Positions 1-7,822 of a DNA stretch of 64,000 bases are shown in pieces (position 1 is the stretch's first letter; each line of letters begins with the position of its first letter). The stretch spans positions 1-64,000 of the forward strand of contig NZ_JAPNLJ010000037.1 in the NCBI RefSeq assembly GCF_026627445.1. The letters run 5' to 3'. The notes below the pieces were generated by a model. That model ran no database searches. It was not told where the DNA came from and saw only the letters and a program-made list of their open reading frames with translations. Origin of the DNA: Streptomyces sp. H27-H1. GTDB lineage: Bacteria; Actinomycetota; Actinomycetes; Streptomycetales; Streptomycetaceae. The position numbers were made by a program, and so were the translations under genes.

Positions 1-32
1 GTCCTGCGCGGCGGAAATCCGCCGCGCAGGAC
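1..32. terminator. Perfect stem-loop, likely intrinsic terminator
   Basis: Two perfectly complementary 15-base arms (GTCCTGCGCGGCGGA and its reverse complement) are separated by only AA. The structure lies just past the stop of the leftward CAP-domain gene, so it most likely ends that transcript and perhaps a rightward one entering the window. There is no T-run, as is usual in Streptomyces. Confidence 0.8.
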
Positions 33-64
33 CGTGCCCCCGCCCGTTGGGCCGGTCGGCTCCG

Positions 65-925
65 TCAGAAGCCGAAGTCCTGGGTCCACCAGGGGCCGCC
101 GGCGGCGTTGTACACGCCGACGCCCAGGGTGCGGAACTCGCAGTTGAGGATGTTCGCCTTGTGGCCCGGGCTTTCCATCCAGGCCTTCATCACGGCTCCG
201 GCATCACCCTGGCCGCGGGCGATGTTCTCGCCGCCCATCCCCGATATGCCGGCGTTGGTGGCCCGGTCCCACGGAGTGTTGCCGTCGGGGTCGGTGTGGT
301 CGAAGAAGCCCCGGACGGCCATGTCCTTGCTGAAGGCGCCGGCCAGCGCCGCCAGCGGCGGGTTCGCCCGGACCGGACCGCAGCCGGCCTGCGCACGCTC
401 CTGGTTCACCAGGGTGAGTACGGCGCTCTCCTCGGCGGAGTGGCCGGCCGAGGCGGGCGGGGCGGCCGGGGTCGCCGGGGCGGAGGGCTTCGGCGGGGAC
501 GGCTTCGGCTTCACCGGGGTCGGGGTGGGGCTCGCCTTCGGGGTCTTCGTCGGCTCCGTGGAGGGGGAAGGCGACGGGGACGGGGTGGCCGACGGGGACG
601 GCGAGGCGGAGGGGGAAGGCGTGGCGGAGGGGGCGGCGGCTCCTGAGGAAGCCCGGCCGGACAGGTTGGCGAGGCCGCCCTGCTGCTCCAGCGCACTTTC
701 GGGGCTCTTCGAGGCCTGGGCCTTGGCGCCCGTGGTCTTCGCGTCGGAACCCGCGCCGCCCGAGACCCCTACGTAGGGGAAGGAGGAGCCGACCGGGACC
801 ACGCCCGTGGTGACGGCCGCGGTGCCGAGGGCCACGGCCACGGATGCGCCCAGCAGTCCGCCTCGCAGAGCGGTGCGGCGCTTGCCGCCGCGGCGCGGCG
901 CGGCATGGAGTCGGTGGCGTCCCAT
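65..925 (-). CDS. Secreted CAP/SCP-domain protein
   Basis: Predicted 286-residue exported or membrane-tethered protein. The order is a short basic N-terminus, a hydrophobic segment (about residues 20-40), a linker dominated by Pro, Ser, Thr and Ala (about 75-155), and a C-terminal CAP domain of about 120 residues. CAP hallmarks are the HTDPDG, GENIARG and SPGHKANIL motifs and a final WWTQDFG. I place the start at the ATG preceded by AGGAAGG; a TTG 33 bases upstream is open but has no better ribosome site. Bacterial CAP proteins are extracellular and their biochemical role is mostly unknown; the linker suggests display on or through the wall. It is divergent from acyP across a palindrome. Confidence 0.85.
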   Translation of the reverse strand: MGRHRLHAAPRRGGKRRTALRGGLLGASVAVALGTAAVTTGVVPVGSSFPYVGVSGGAGSDAKTTGAKAQASKSPESALEQQGGLANLSGRASSGAAAPSATPSPSASPSPSATPSPSPSPSTEPTKTPKASPTPTPVKPKPSPPKPSAPATPAAPPASAGHSAEESAVLTLVNQERAQAGCGPVRANPPLAALAGAFSKDMAVRGFFDHTDPDGNTPWDRATNAGISGMGGENIARGQGDAGAVMKAWMESPGHKANILNCEFRTLGVGVYNAAGGPWWTQDFGF

Positions 926-964
926 CGCGGCTCGCCCTTCCTGGAATTTCAAGATCAACCTTTA

Positions 965-982
965 CTCACCCAAATGGGTGAG
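965..982. promoter_or_regulatory. 18-bp palindrome, candidate operator
   Basis: CTCACCCA-AA-TGGGTGAG is a perfect inverted repeat with 8-base arms. It sits 40 bases upstream of the CAP-protein start and 80 bases before acyP, in the shared divergent region. The length and symmetry suit a dimeric repressor, but no regulator gene is adjacent. Confidence 0.4.
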
Positions 983-1048
983 CTCATTGCTGCGCGACTG
1001 TACGCCATGGCGGCAGGGGGTGAGGTGCCCCGGAATTGTTTGCCCGGT

Positions 1049-1054
1049 TAGCGT
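1049..1054 (+). promoter_or_regulatory. Candidate -10 box of leaderless acyP promoter
   Basis: TAGCGT is followed by exactly six bases and then the acyP ATG. This would start the transcript at the ATG, and no Shine-Dalgarno sequence is visible. No convincing -35 was found. Confidence 0.35.
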
Positions 1055-1060
1055 TCAGGC

Positions 1061-1342
1061 ATGAACGAAGACGTGCGGATGACCGCCTGGGTGCGCGGTC
1101 GTGTACAGGGAGTGGGCTTTCGCTGGTTCACCAGGGCCAACGCCATGGAGATCGGCGGACTGACCGGCTTCGCGCTCAACCTGGACGACGGGCGAGTACA
1201 AGTGGTGGCCGAAGGTCAACGTGAGAATTGCCACCGGCTCCTGGAATGGCTGCACGGCGCCGACACGCCCGGGAGCGTGAACGGGGTGACAGAGATCTGG
1301 GGCACACCGCGCGGTGGTTACGACGGGTTCGCGATCCGGTGA
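1061..1342 (+). CDS. acyP: Acylphosphatase
   Basis: A 93-residue cytosolic enzyme of the acylphosphatase family, hydrolysing carboxyl-phosphate bonds of acylphosphates. The family signature is clear: VRGRVQGVGFRWFT (about residues 11-24) contains the phosphate-binding loop and catalytic Arg, and GFALNLDDGRVQV carries the conserved Asn. Length is typical. It precedes a small coiled-coil gene and smc, the usual actinobacterial order. No Shine-Dalgarno sequence is evident and a -10-like TAGCGT lies six bases before the ATG, so the message may be leaderless. Confidence 0.93.
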   Translation: MNEDVRMTAWVRGRVQGVGFRWFTRANAMEIGGLTGFALNLDDGRVQVVAEGQRENCHRLLEWLHGADTPGSVNGVTEIWGTPRGGYDGFAIR

Positions 1343-1580
1343 GCGATCGACTGATCATGTACTGAACACATCGCCGGATGGTCCGCATGCGGTCGGATCT
1401 GCGCATTCATCGCCGAGGCGTTGCCGACGCGGACGATTCGTGGAAGGCTCGGAGACGAGGATGATCTCCACGCCCCTTGCGGGGCCCGGGATGCCCGCCG
1501 ATACGGGGCGTGATCGTGTTGACCGTCAAACTTTTTGGTGAGACGCTGGAAGCCCCGCGCACCTGAGCTGTTTGGCAGTG

Positions 1581-1608
1581 TTGACAGTACACAGTGTCAG
1601 CCAAAGAT
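1581..1608 (+). promoter_or_regulatory. Candidate promoter in the 1343-1707 gap
   Basis: In the 365-base gap after acyP, a perfect TTGACA -35 (1581-1586) is followed by a weak AAAGAT -10 (1603-1608) about 16 bases on. A TGACA...TGTCA inverted repeat overlaps the -35 element. It would drive the 71-residue protein and perhaps smc. I see nothing else identifiable in this gap. Confidence 0.35.
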
Positions 1609-1707
1609 CGATGCGGTGACTTACAGTCGCTGCCGGACCTCGCGGGTGCGATTCCCTCACGACCCACACCGCTTCGGTCGGTCACTCAGTGTGGAGGACC
1701 ATCCATC

Positions 1708-1923
1708 ATGGCAAAGGCGCTTCTCGGTTACGTCGGCGGTTCCGACCCGCGACTCCTCGCCGAGATGCGACGGCTTCAGCAGCGCGTCCAGGACCTCGAG
1801 TCCGAGCTCGGACGAATCCAGTCCGAAAACGACGCTCTGAATGCGGCCGCCGCACAGCACGGAGATTCGCTGCTTGACAGCATCGACCTCGACGTACCCC
1901 AGGCGGAGCCTGCGCTCACCTGA
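1708..1923 (+). CDS. Small coiled-coil protein, function unknown
   Basis: A 71-residue protein starting at an ATG preceded by GTGGAGGA. Residues about 14-45 form a heptad-like helix rich in Leu, Gln, Glu and Arg, predicted as a short coiled coil; the C-terminus is acidic and ends PQAEPALT. The open frame extends upstream, but the earlier residues are not protein-like and lack a ribosome site. I recall similar small proteins upstream of smc in other Streptomyces, so it is probably a real conserved gene. No function is known to me; position and coiled coil permit, but do not show, a link to chromosome organisation. Confidence 0.7.
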   Translation: MAKALLGYVGGSDPRLLAEMRRLQQRVQDLESELGRIQSENDALNAAAAQHGDSLLDSIDLDVPQAEPALT

Positions 1924-2141
1924 TCCGCGCTCCCTCGTCGCTCCATCAACAGAACCGCATGATCTGCAAGGGACGCTTCGGCGTCCCTTCTTTCTTTCCG
2001 CTCTTCTTTCTTTCCGCGTTCCCACTCGGACGCAAGGTCGCCGGGCGGCGTTGCGCCAGGCGGGGGGCCCATTCCTTTAACGTCTGATGTGCCCTGCACC
2101 TTCATGGGCGAAACCGAACGTGAAAGGTAGTGTCCGGCGGC

Positions 2142-5100
2142 GTGCACCTCAAGTCCCTGACCCTGCGCGGCTTCAAATCCTTCGCCTCCGCGACCACCCT
2201 GCGCTTCGAGCCGGGCATCACCTGTGTCGTGGGCCCCAACGGCTCGGGCAAGTCCAATGTGGTGGACGCGCTCTCCTGGGTCATGGGCGAACAAGGAGCC
2301 AAGTCCCTGCGCGGCGGGAAGATGGAAGACGTCATCTTCGCGGGCACGACCGGCCGCCCGCCGCTCGGCCGGGCCGAGGTCTCGCTCACCATCGACAACT
2401 CCGACGGCGCTCTGCCCATCGAGTACGCCGAAGTCACCATCACGCGGATCATGTTCCGCGGCGGCAGCAGCGAGTACCAGATCAACGGCGACACCTGCCG
2501 CCTCCTCGACATCCAGGAGCTGCTCTCCGACTCCGGCATCGGCCGGGAGATGCACGTCATCGTCGGACAGGGACAGTTGGACTCCGTACTGCACGCCGAT
2601 CCGATGGGCCGCCGCGCCTTCATCGAGGAGGCGGCCGGGGTGCTCAAGCACCGCAAGCGCAAGGAGAAGGCGCTGCGGAAGCTGGACGCGATGCAGGCCA
2701 ATCTCGCGCGCGTGCAGGATCTGGGCGACGAGCTGCGCCGACAGCTCAAGCCCCTGGGACGGCAGGCGGCCGTGGCCCGGCGGGCGGCGGTGATCCAGGC
2801 GGACCTGCGCGACGCGCGGCTGCGGCTGCTCGCCGACGACCTCGTGACGCTGAAGGGCGCGCTCGACGCGGAGATCGAGGACGAGGCGGCCCTGAAGGAG
2901 CGCAAGGACGCGGCCGAGGCGCAGCTAGCGGCGGCGGTGCGGCGGGAATCCGAACTGGAGGAGGCCGTACGGGAACTCGCGCCACGGCTCCAGCGGGCGC
3001 AGCAGACCTGGTACGAACTGTCGCAGCTGGCCGAACGCGTGCGCGGGACGGTGTCGCTGGCGGACGCCCGGGTCACGTCGGCTTCGGCGCCGGGCGAGGA
3101 GGAGCGGCGGGGCCGGGACCCGGAGGAGATGGAGAAGGAGGCCGCGCGGATCCGTGAGCAGGAGGCGGAACTGACGGCCGCGCTGGAGGCGGCCGCGCGG
3201 GCGCTGGAAGACACCGTCGGCCACCGGGCCGAGCTGGAGCGCGCGCTGGCCGACGAGGAGCGGCGGCTACGGGACGCGGCGCGGGCCATCGCCGACCGGC
3301 GCGAGGCGCTGGCGCGGCTGACGGGCCGGCTCGGCGCGGCCCGCTCCCGCGCGGGTGCGGCGCAGGCGGAGATCGACCGGCTGCTGCTGGCGCGGGACGG
3401 GGCGCGGTCGCGGGCGCAGGAGGCGCGCGAGGAGTACGAGGCGCTGGCGGAGGAAGTCGGGGAGGCCTCGGGGGAGGGGTCGGCTCCGGTGCCGGGGGAG
3501 TACGAGGAGGCCCGGGCCGAGCTGGCGGCGGCGGAGGCCGGACTCGGCGAGATCCGGGACGCATGGGCGGCGGCCGAGCGTTCGCGGGCGGCGGTCTCGG
3601 CGCGGCGTGACGCCCTGGCAACGGGGTTGCGCCGCAAGGACGGTACGGCGGAGCTGCTCGCGTCGCGGCTGGAAGGGCTCGTGGGGCCGGCGGCGCAGCG
3701 GTTGTCCGTGACCCCGGGCTACGAGGTCGCGGTGGCGGCGGCGCTGGGCGCCGTGGCGGACGCGGTGGCCGTCACCTCGACGGCGGCGGCGGCCGGGGCG
3801 ATCCGGTACCTGCGGGAGGGGGACGGGGGCAGGGCCGCGTTCCTGATTGCTCCGGGTGTGGCCTCCGGCGGTCCGGTGGCGGGGGCCGGAGTCCCTGGCC
3901 AGGCGGTGGCCCCGGGCCAGGCGCAGGTCCAGCTCCAGGCCCCGGGTCCGGCACTGGAATCGGGTCCGGGAACCGGGGTCGGCTCCGAAGGCCGGGATCA
4001 GGCTCCGGGGGGCGAATCGGCCGGTGCGGTCGGGCCGAAGGCTGTGTTCCCCCACCCCGCCCCTTCCCGAAACCGGGACTTCGCCCCGGACCCCGCGCCT
4101 CAAACGCCGGCGGGGCCGGGTGTACCGGCGGGGCTGGGTGTGCCAGGCCCCGCGTCTGAGGCGCCGGCGGGGCCGGGTGTGCCGGGGGCGGTGGCTCGGG
4201 GTTCTGTGGCTGTCGAGGGGACTGGCCCCCTGGTGGGGGCGGAAGGGGTGTCCGTCCGGGCCCAGGCGCGGGTTTCGGGGTTTCCGCGGGGAGCCGTTCC
4301 CGCCGGGGGGCTCGTGCGGGGGGACGCCGAGGTCGTGCGGGCAGTGGACTGGGTGTTGCGGGACTTCGTGGTGGTCGCGGGGCTCGATGACGCCGAGGCG
4401 CTGGTTGCCGTGCGGCCCGAGCTGGTGGCCGTGACCGCCGAGGGGGACGTGCTCGGGGCGCACCTCGCGCACGGTGGGTCCGCCGGTGTGCCCAGCCTGA
4501 TCGAGGTGCAGGCCGGGGTCGACGAGGCGGCGGCGGAGTTGGACCGGCTGGACGGGCAGTGCCTGCTGCTGGCCGCCGCGAAGGAGGCCGCCGACGCGCG
4601 CCGGGTGGCGGCCGGGGCCCGGGTCGAGGAGCTCGGGGAGCTGCGGCGGTCCGCGGAGCGGGCCCGGGCCGGGGTCGCGCAGGAGCTTGGGCGGCTCGCC
4701 GGGCAGGCGAAGGGGGCACTGGGTGAAGCCGAACGCGCCGCCGCGGCCGCGGCCACGGCGCGGGACGCGCTGGAGCAGGCACTGGCCGACGTGGAGGAGT
4801 GCGCGGAGCGGCTCGCCGTCGCCGAGGAGATGCCCGTGGAGGAGGAGCCGGACTCCTCCCACAGGGACCGGCTCGCGGCCGACGGGGCGAACGCGCGGCA
4901 GACCGAGATGGAGGCCCGGCTCCAGCTCAGGACCCATGAGGAGCGGGTGAAGGGGCTCGCGGGCCGGGCGGATTCCCTCGACCGCGGGGCCGGGGCCGAA
5001 CGCGAGGCCCGGGCCCGGGCCGAGCACCGCCGGGAACGGCTGCGCTACGAGGCGCGGGTGGCCGCGGCCGTCGCCGCCGGAGCCCGCCAATTGCTCGCGC

Positions 5101-6077
5101 ACATCGAGGTGTCGCTGACCCGCGCCGTACAGGAGCGCACCTCCGCCGAGTACGCGAAGGGTCTGCGGGAGCGCGAACTCGACGAAGCGCGGGGGCTGGG
5201 CCGCGGCCTGAAGGGCGAACTCGACAAGCTCACGGACTCGGTGCACCGCGGCGAGGTGCTCGGCGCCGAGAAGCGCATGCGGATCGAGCAGGTGGAAGCC
5301 CGTGCGCTGGAGGAGTTCGGGATGGCCGCGCAGGGGCTCGTCGCCGAGTACGGGCCCGACCAGCCCGTGCCGCCCTCCCCGCCCGCGGACGGGGAGGAGC
5401 CGGACCCGGACACCGGGCCGGGACTCTTCGTGCGCGCCGCGCAGGAGAAGCGCCTGAGGGCGGCCGAGCGTGCCTACCAGCAGCTCGGCAAGGTCAATCC
5501 GCTGGCGCTGGAGGAGTTCGCGGCGTTGGAGGAGCGGCACAAATTCCTCAGCGAGCAGCTTGAAGACCTACGCAAGACCAGAGCTGACCTCCTTCAGGTC
5601 GTGAAGGAGGTCGACGAGCGGGTCGAGCAGGTTTTCACGGAGGCCTACCGGGATACCGCCCGGCAGTTCGAGGGGGTGTTCTCGCGGCTGTTCCCCGGCG
5701 GCGAGGGCCGGCTGATCCTGACGGATCCCGACAACATGCTCACCACGGGCATCGACGTCGAGGCCCGGCCGCCGGGCAAGAAGGTCAAGCGGCTGTCGCT
5801 GCTCTCGGGGGGCGAGCGCTCGCTGACCGCCGTGGCCCTGCTGGTCGCCATCTTCAAGGCGCGGCCCAGCCCGTTCTACGTCATGGACGAGGTCGAGGCC
5901 GCGCTCGACGACACCAACCTCCAGCGGCTGATCCGGATCATGGAGGAACTGCAGGAGAGCTCGCAGCTGATCGTGATCACGCACCAGAAGCGGACGATGG
6001 AGGTCGCGGACGCGCTCTACGGGGTTTCGATGCAGGGCGACGGGGTATCGAAGGTCATCAGCCAGCGGCTCCGGTGA
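2142..6077 (+). CDS. smc: Chromosome segregation ATPase Smc
   Basis: SMC ATPase that, with ScpA/ScpB, compacts and segregates chromosomes. The start chosen is the GTG beginning VHLKSLTLRGFKSF; a GTG 12 bases earlier is also open. Walker A is GPNGSGKS at residues 31-38. Long Arg/Glu/Ala-rich coiled coils flank a hinge around residues 520-790. The C-terminal head has the LLSGGERSLTAVALL signature and VMDEVEAALDD Walker B. At about 1311 residues it is some 125 longer than the S. coelicolor protein as I remember it. The excess is a Pro/Gly/Ala/Val-rich insert in the hinge, near residues 570-720. Flanking hinge sequence resumes in frame, so the gene looks intact. Confidence 0.96.
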   Translation: MHLKSLTLRGFKSFASATTLRFEPGITCVVGPNGSGKSNVVDALSWVMGEQGAKSLRGGKMEDVIFAGTTGRPPLGRAEVSLTIDNSDGALPIEYAEVTITRIMFRGGSSEYQINGDTCRLLDIQELLSDSGIGREMHVIVGQGQLDSVLHADPMGRRAFIEEAAGVLKHRKRKEKALRKLDAMQANLARVQDLGDELRRQLKPLGRQAAVARRAAVIQADLRDARLRLLADDLVTLKGALDAEIEDEAALKERKDAAEAQLAAAVRRESELEEAVRELAPRLQRAQQTWYELSQLAERVRGTVSLADARVTSASAPGEEERRGRDPEEMEKEAARIREQEAELTAALEAAARALEDTVGHRAELERALADEERRLRDAARAIADRREALARLTGRLGAARSRAGAAQAEIDRLLLARDGARSRAQEAREEYEALAEEVGEASGEGSAPVPGEYEEARAELAAAEAGLGEIRDAWAAAERSRAAVSARRDALATGLRRKDGTAELLASRLEGLVGPAAQRLSVTPGYEVAVAAALGAVADAVAVTSTAAAAGAIRYLREGDGGRAAFLIAPGVASGGPVAGAGVPGQAVAPGQAQVQLQAPGPALESGPGTGVGSEGRDQAPGGESAGAVGPKAVFPHPAPSRNRDFAPDPAPQTPAGPGVPAGLGVPGPASEAPAGPGVPGAVARGSVAVEGTGPLVGAEGVSVRAQARVSGFPRGAVPAGGLVRGDAEVVRAVDWVLRDFVVVAGLDDAEALVAVRPELVAVTAEGDVLGAHLAHGGSAGVPSLIEVQAGVDEAAAELDRLDGQCLLLAAAKEAADARRVAAGARVEELGELRRSAERARAGVAQELGRLAGQAKGALGEAERAAAAAATARDALEQALADVEECAERLAVAEEMPVEEEPDSSHRDRLAADGANARQTEMEARLQLRTHEERVKGLAGRADSLDRGAGAEREARARAEHRRERLRYEARVAAAVAAGARQLLAHIEVSLTRAVQERTSAEYAKGLRERELDEARGLGRGLKGELDKLTDSVHRGEVLGAEKRMRIEQVEARALEEFGMAAQGLVAEYGPDQPVPPSPPADGEEPDPDTGPGLFVRAAQEKRLRAAERAYQQLGKVNPLALEEFAALEERHKFLSEQLEDLRKTRADLLQVVKEVDERVEQVFTEAYRDTARQFEGVFSRLFPGGEGRLILTDPDNMLTTGIDVEARPPGKKVKRLSLLSGGERSLTAVALLVAIFKARPSPFYVMDEVEAALDDTNLQRLIRIMEELQESSQLIVITHQKRTMEVADALYGVSMQGDGVSKVISQRLR
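4054..4190. repeat. Extragenic-type Streptomyces repeat within smc
   Basis: This stretch of the hinge insert contains GGACCCCGCGCCTCAAACG followed by GCCGG, a sequence type I recognise from non-coding Streptomyces repeats between genes. A 19-base unit, CGCCGGCGGGGCCGGGTGT, occurs at 4105-4123 and again at 4162-4180, exactly 57 bases (19 codons) apart. Between them, GGCCCCGCGTCTGAGGCGCC is an imperfect reverse complement of the first part, so the segment can fold. It is translated as repeats of PAGPGVPxGxGVPG type. Confidence 0.6.
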
Positions 6078-6178
6078 CGCCTTCGGCGGCGCACGCCATT
6101 CGCTGTTCCTTCAATAAGTGAAACTCAAATGCTGCTCAGGTCAGATCGATGCTTGTCGGGTGCGGCTTACCTAGCCTC

Positions 6179-6206
6179 TTGACTTCAAGAAATGAACACA
6201 TAGGCT
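6179..6206 (+). promoter_or_regulatory. Candidate vegetative promoter of glcP
   Basis: TTGACT (6179-6184), a 16-base spacer and TAGGCT (6201-6206) match the HrdB/sigma-70-type consensus well. The predicted leader to the TTG start at 6314 is about 100 bases. The remainder of the 236-base smc-glcP gap shows no other clear element. Confidence 0.55.
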
Positions 6207-6313
6207 CGCTCCCGCTGTAACCCTTCGAGTGGTGCCTGATCTTGACCTGTGCGCCACTGGAACGAACTATCCCCACCAGCCCGTCACGGCAGCCGGGCAC
6301 GCAGGAGCGGACC

Positions 6314-7747
6314 TTGACCAGCAGCACAGCGCGGGCCTCGGCCCCAGGCGCCGGCCCGGAATCACAGCCCGACCACCTCGGGCACGTCATCTTCATCACC
6401 GCGGCCGCCGCCATGGGCGGGTTCCTCTTCGGCTACGACAGCTCCGTCATCAACGGCGCGGTCGTGGCGATCCAGGACCGCTTCGACGTCGGTTCGGGCA
6501 CCCTCGCCCAGGTGATCGCCGCCGCGCTGATCGGCTGCGCCCTCGGCGCCGCCACGGCCGGCCGCATCGCCGACCGGATCGGCCGTATCCGCTGCATGCA
6601 GATCGCGGCGGTCCTCTTCACGGCCAGCGCCATCGGCTCGGCCCTGCCCTTCGCGCTCTGGGACCTGGCCCTCTGGCGGGTCGTCGGCGGCTTCGGCATC
6701 GGCATGGCCTCGGTCATCGGCCCGGCCTACATCGCCGAGGTGTCCCCGCCCGCCTACCGCGGCCGGCTCGCCTCCTTCCAGCAGGCCGCGATCGTCATCG
6801 GCATCGCCATCTCCCAGCTCGTCAACTGGGGGATCCTGAACCTCGCGGACGGCGAGCAGCGCGGCAAGATCGGCGGCCTGGAAGCCTGGCAGTGGATGCT
6901 CGGCGTCATGGTCGTCCCGGCCGTGCTCTACGGGCTGATGTCCTTCGTGATCCCGGAATCCCCGCGGTTCCTGATCTCCGTCGGCCGCAACGCCGAGGCC
7001 AGGAAGGTGCTCGCCGAGGTGGAGGGCGCGCACGTCGACCTCGACCGGCGCGTCGCGGACATCGAGCACGCCATGCACTCCGAGCACAAGTCCACCTTCA
7101 AGGACCTGCTCGGCGGGAAGGGCGGTTTCCTGCCCATCGTCTGGATCGGCATCGGCCTGTCGGTCTTTCAGCAGCTCGTCGGCATCAACGTGATCTTCTA
7201 CTACAGCTCCTCGCTGTGGCAGTCCGTCGGCATCGACCCGAGCTCCTCGTTCCTGTACTCCTTCGAGACCTCGGTCGTGAACATCATCGGTACGGTCATC
7301 GCGATGATCTTCGTGGACCGGATCGGCCGCAAGCCGCTCGCGCTCATCGGCTCCGTCGGCATGGCGATCTCGCTGGGCCTGGCCGCCTGGGCCTTCTCCT
7401 ACAAGGACACCAGCGGCGGCGACATCGCGCTGCCGCACACCCAGGGCATCGTGGCCCTGGTCGCGGCCAACTGCTTCGTCCTCTTCTTCGCGCTGTCCTG
7501 GGGCGTGGTCGTCTGGGTGCTGCTCGGGGAGATGTTCCCCGGCCGCATCCGCGCCGCCGCCCTCGGCGTCGCCGCCGCCGCCCAGTGGATCGCCAACTGG
7601 GTCATCACGGTGTCGTTCCCGACCCTGTCCGACTGGAACCTGTCCGGCGCCTACGTCATCTACACGGTCTTCGCCGTGCTCTCGATCCCGTTCATCCTCA
7701 AATGGGTGCCGGAGACCAAGGGCAAGGCGTTGGAGGAGATGGGCTGA
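6314..7747 (+). CDS. glcP: MFS glucose permease, GlcP type
   Basis: A 477-residue major facilitator superfamily sugar:proton symporter, by position and sequence the counterpart of S. coelicolor GlcP, the main glucose importer. Twelve membrane helices are apparent. Sugar-porter signatures include GGFLFGYDSSVINGA in helix 1, GRIADRIGR, RGRLASFQQAAI, PESPRFL at the end of the first half, and a closing VPETKGK. The start is a TTG six bases after AGGAG, giving MTSSTARAS; an earlier TTG at 6242 lacks a ribosome site. It stands alone between smc and a convergent oxidoreductase. The imported glucose would be phosphorylated by glucokinase, encoded elsewhere. Confidence 0.88.
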   Translation: MTSSTARASAPGAGPESQPDHLGHVIFITAAAAMGGFLFGYDSSVINGAVVAIQDRFDVGSGTLAQVIAAALIGCALGAATAGRIADRIGRIRCMQIAAVLFTASAIGSALPFALWDLALWRVVGGFGIGMASVIGPAYIAEVSPPAYRGRLASFQQAAIVIGIAISQLVNWGILNLADGEQRGKIGGLEAWQWMLGVMVVPAVLYGLMSFVIPESPRFLISVGRNAEARKVLAEVEGAHVDLDRRVADIEHAMHSEHKSTFKDLLGGKGGFLPIVWIGIGLSVFQQLVGINVIFYYSSSLWQSVGIDPSSSFLYSFETSVVNIIGTVIAMIFVDRIGRKPLALIGSVGMAISLGLAAWAFSYKDTSGGDIALPHTQGIVALVAANCFVLFFALSWGVVVWVLLGEMFPGRIRAAALGVAAAAQWIANWVITVSFPTLSDWNLSGAYVIYTVFAVLSIPFILKWVPETKGKALEEMG

Positions 7748-7781
7748 TCACCCCCGCCAACAGCCTCTCTCCTCTCAGAGG

Positions 7782-7822
7782 AGGTACTGCCCCGTCTCAG
7801 TCCTTGAGGCGGGGCAGTACCT
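7782..7822. terminator. Bidirectional stem-loop terminator
   Basis: AGGTACTGCCCC and its exact complement GGGGCAGTACCT form 12-base arms with extra pairing inside (GTCTCA/TGAGGC). The hairpin lies between convergent genes and overlaps the stop codon of the leftward oxidoreductase, so it can serve both. Confidence 0.75.

Noticed and set aside
1640..1665. tRNA T-arm-like GGTGCGATTCCC upstream of the 71-residue gene
   Set aside because: The flanking bases do not pair into a T stem and no acceptor, anticodon or D stem could be built.
2102..5540. Long leftward open frames across smc (511 and 757 codons)
   Set aside because: They are antisense shadows of a high-GC gene. They have low-complexity Arg/Pro/Gly composition, no ribosome sites and no recognisable domains.
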